A stretch of DNA of 64,000 nucleotides from Hymenobacter sp. BRD128 (GTDB lineage: Bacteria > Bacteroidota > Bacteroidia > Cytophagales > Hymenobacteraceae), in assembly GCF_013256625.1 (NCBI RefSeq), contig NZ_CP053908.1:1302001-1366000 (forward strand), in the 5' to 3' direction. Made by a program: the position numbers and the translations under genes. The notes below the pieces were generated by a model. It ran no database searches. It was not told the DNA's origin and saw nothing but the letters and a program-made list of their open reading frames with translations. Within the stretch, counting starts at the first letter, position 1, and the number at the start of each line of letters is the position of its first letter. Of the stretch, positions 62,895-64,000 are shown piece by piece.

Positions 62895-64000
62895 ATGGTT
62901 TCTTTTAAAAACGCGGCCGGCCGCTGGCTCCTGTTACTGCTGCTGCTGGGGCTGGGTGCCCCCCTGGCCGCCCGGGCGCAGATTGTCGACGACTCGACCA
63001 AGGTGCTCTACGGCCCCAAAACGACCCGCGTCATCTCCGAGGCCGAGGTGCGGCGCGACTCGACGGGCGGCACCCCTATCGATACCGCCCTCACGCAGTG
63101 GCCGCAGGCGCGCTTCTGGGCCCACGATACTACGTTTCAGCAAGATTTGGGCGTGCTGGGCTCGGCCTCACACCCGCTCTTGTATCAGCCCAACTACCAG
63201 CTGGGGGCGCGCTTCGGGCGCAATGCCTTCGACCGCAATACCCGCGACGGGAGCGAGGTGCCGTACTACGACAGCCGCTCGCCCTACTCATTTTTTCGCT
63301 ACGTGCAGGGCAGCCGCGGCGAGCAGGTATTTGAAATCAACTACTCGCGCTCGCTGAAGAAAAATTTTAGTATTGGCATTGATTACGAGCGTATTGCCGG
63401 CAATCAGGTGCTGGCCGTGAATACGTCGCAGTGGCAGGTCGAGCACAATAACTTTACCCTTTACAGCCGCTTCCAGACCGAAGACGGCCGCTACCATCTG
63501 CTCGCCAACTACTCGGCCAGCCGGCAGCGCACCCGCGAGCTAGGAGGCATTTGGCCAACTGCCACCGAAAGCCTTACGGAGCTGAAGGGGCTCAACAGCT
63601 TCTTCAAGTACGACTTGGAGCGCGTGTACCTCTCGCCGGGCATCAACATCGACGACCGCGACCAGGTGCACGTGTTTCAGAGCTACCGGCTGGCGCAGAA
63701 GGGTTTCACGGCCTACCATGTGCTCGACGTGCGGCGGCAGTACAATGGCTATACCGACAATGCCTTGCCGCGCGATGCCAGCGGCTTCTTGCTTTTTTAT
63801 CCGCAGGCCACCACCTTTCCCGGCTCGGGCACGCTGCGCAACTCGGTAGCCACCGACGACCGCGCCACCTTCCGCCAGATTGAGAACACCTTTGGCCTGC
63901 TGGGCCGCACCGACCGCATCGAGTACAACGTGTACGGCCGTTACCGCAACGCCTGGCTTTCGCAGCTCACCACGCCGCTCGGCCGCTCGGGCACCGGCCT
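62895..64000 (+). CDS. putative outer-membrane porin, 3' truncated by window end
   Basis: The start of a beta-barrel porin of the Bacteroidota type (Porin_10-like). The signal peptide is MVSFKNAAGRWLLLLLLLGL, cut probably after ARA. The mature part has alternating aromatic/polar strands (YSRSLKKNFSIGIDYERIAG, NFTLYSRFQTEDGRYHLLANY). The frame is open to position 64000 and the C-terminus is outside the window. Confidence 0.8.
   Translation, partial: MVSFKNAAGRWLLLLLLLGLGAPLAARAQIVDDSTKVLYGPKTTRVISEAEVRRDSTGGTPIDTALTQWPQARFWAHDTTFQQDLGVLGSASHPLLYQPNYQLGARFGRNAFDRNTRDGSEVPYYDSRSPYSFFRYVQGSRGEQVFEINYSRSLKKNFSIGIDYERIAGNQVLAVNTSQWQVEHNNFTLYSRFQTEDGRYHLLANYSASRQRTRELGGIWPTATESLTELKGLNSFFKYDLERVYLSPGINIDDRDQVHVFQSYRLAQKGFTAYHVLDVRRQYNGYTDNALPRDASGFLLFYPQATTFPGSGTLRNSVATDDRATFRQIENTFGLLGRTDRIEYNVYGRYRNAWLSQLTTPLGRSGTG

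Overview
The window is GC-rich chromosomal DNA from a member of the Bacteroidota, most likely the Hymenobacteraceae. The evidence is the conserved cluster OstA-like / BamD / Bacteroidota-type omega / CoaBC / DUF4835 / RecN, the cluster MiaB / sigma-54 regulator / LptE / SecG / GroES-GroEL, several promoters with the Bacteroidota -7 box TANNTTTG, the absence of Shine-Dalgarno sequences, and dense use of the hexamer GCTAGC. No rRNA, tRNA, integrase or prophage gene was seen.

Layout. 1-2582: 5-oxoproline degradation operon (a frameshifted pxpC, then pxpA, then an NRAMP-type transporter). 2597-3895: a small membrane protein and a family 9 glycosyltransferase that carries a palindromic insertion in frame. 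3917-12594: a defence-type island. A divergent pair (XRE regulator and ImmA/IrrE protease) faces a three-gene operon coding for a PD-(D/E)xK nuclease with a zinc-finger-like segment, a DinG/XPD-family helicase and a PIWI-module protein of the pPIWI-RE type. 12654-23360: housekeeping genes (malate dehydrogenase, TilS, envelope biogenesis, RNA polymerase omega, CoA synthesis, RecN, FabI), where the usually fused coaBC gene is split by a palindromic repeat. 23419-34477: lipoprotein, GH43 glycosidase, M28 peptidase, a duplicated-domain protein, MFS transporter, K+ channel-like protein with an odd filter, an unaccompanied molybdopterin oxidoreductase subunit, and dienelactone hydrolase. 34521-43433: a cobalamin-binding-type protein, M42 peptidase, acyl-CoA carboxylase beta subunit, AlkA, two phosphoesterases, Na+/H+ antiporter and threonine aldolase. 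43573-48395: NUDIX protein, lipoprotein, PEP carboxykinase behind a LacI-type operator, and a peptide transporter. 48491-56018: chaperonins, SecG, a TPR protein, LptE, a sigma-54 activator and MiaB. 56115-64000: PabB, a TPR protein, a zinc-ribbon protein, Nif3-like, SMUG2-like glycosylase, LpxK and the start of an outer-membrane porin.

Functional links. pxpC-pxpA-transporter work on 5-oxoproline. The OstA-like protein, LptE and LpxK serve lipid A/LPS synthesis and transport. BamD and SecG serve protein export. The pPIWI-RE island is the accessory system of greatest interest: by the literature model it is a guide-dependent restriction system, here placed under a phage-repressor-like control pair. 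A family of near-perfect palindromic repeats of about 100 bp (four to five copies, some degenerate) is scattered between genes and has altered at least one gene.
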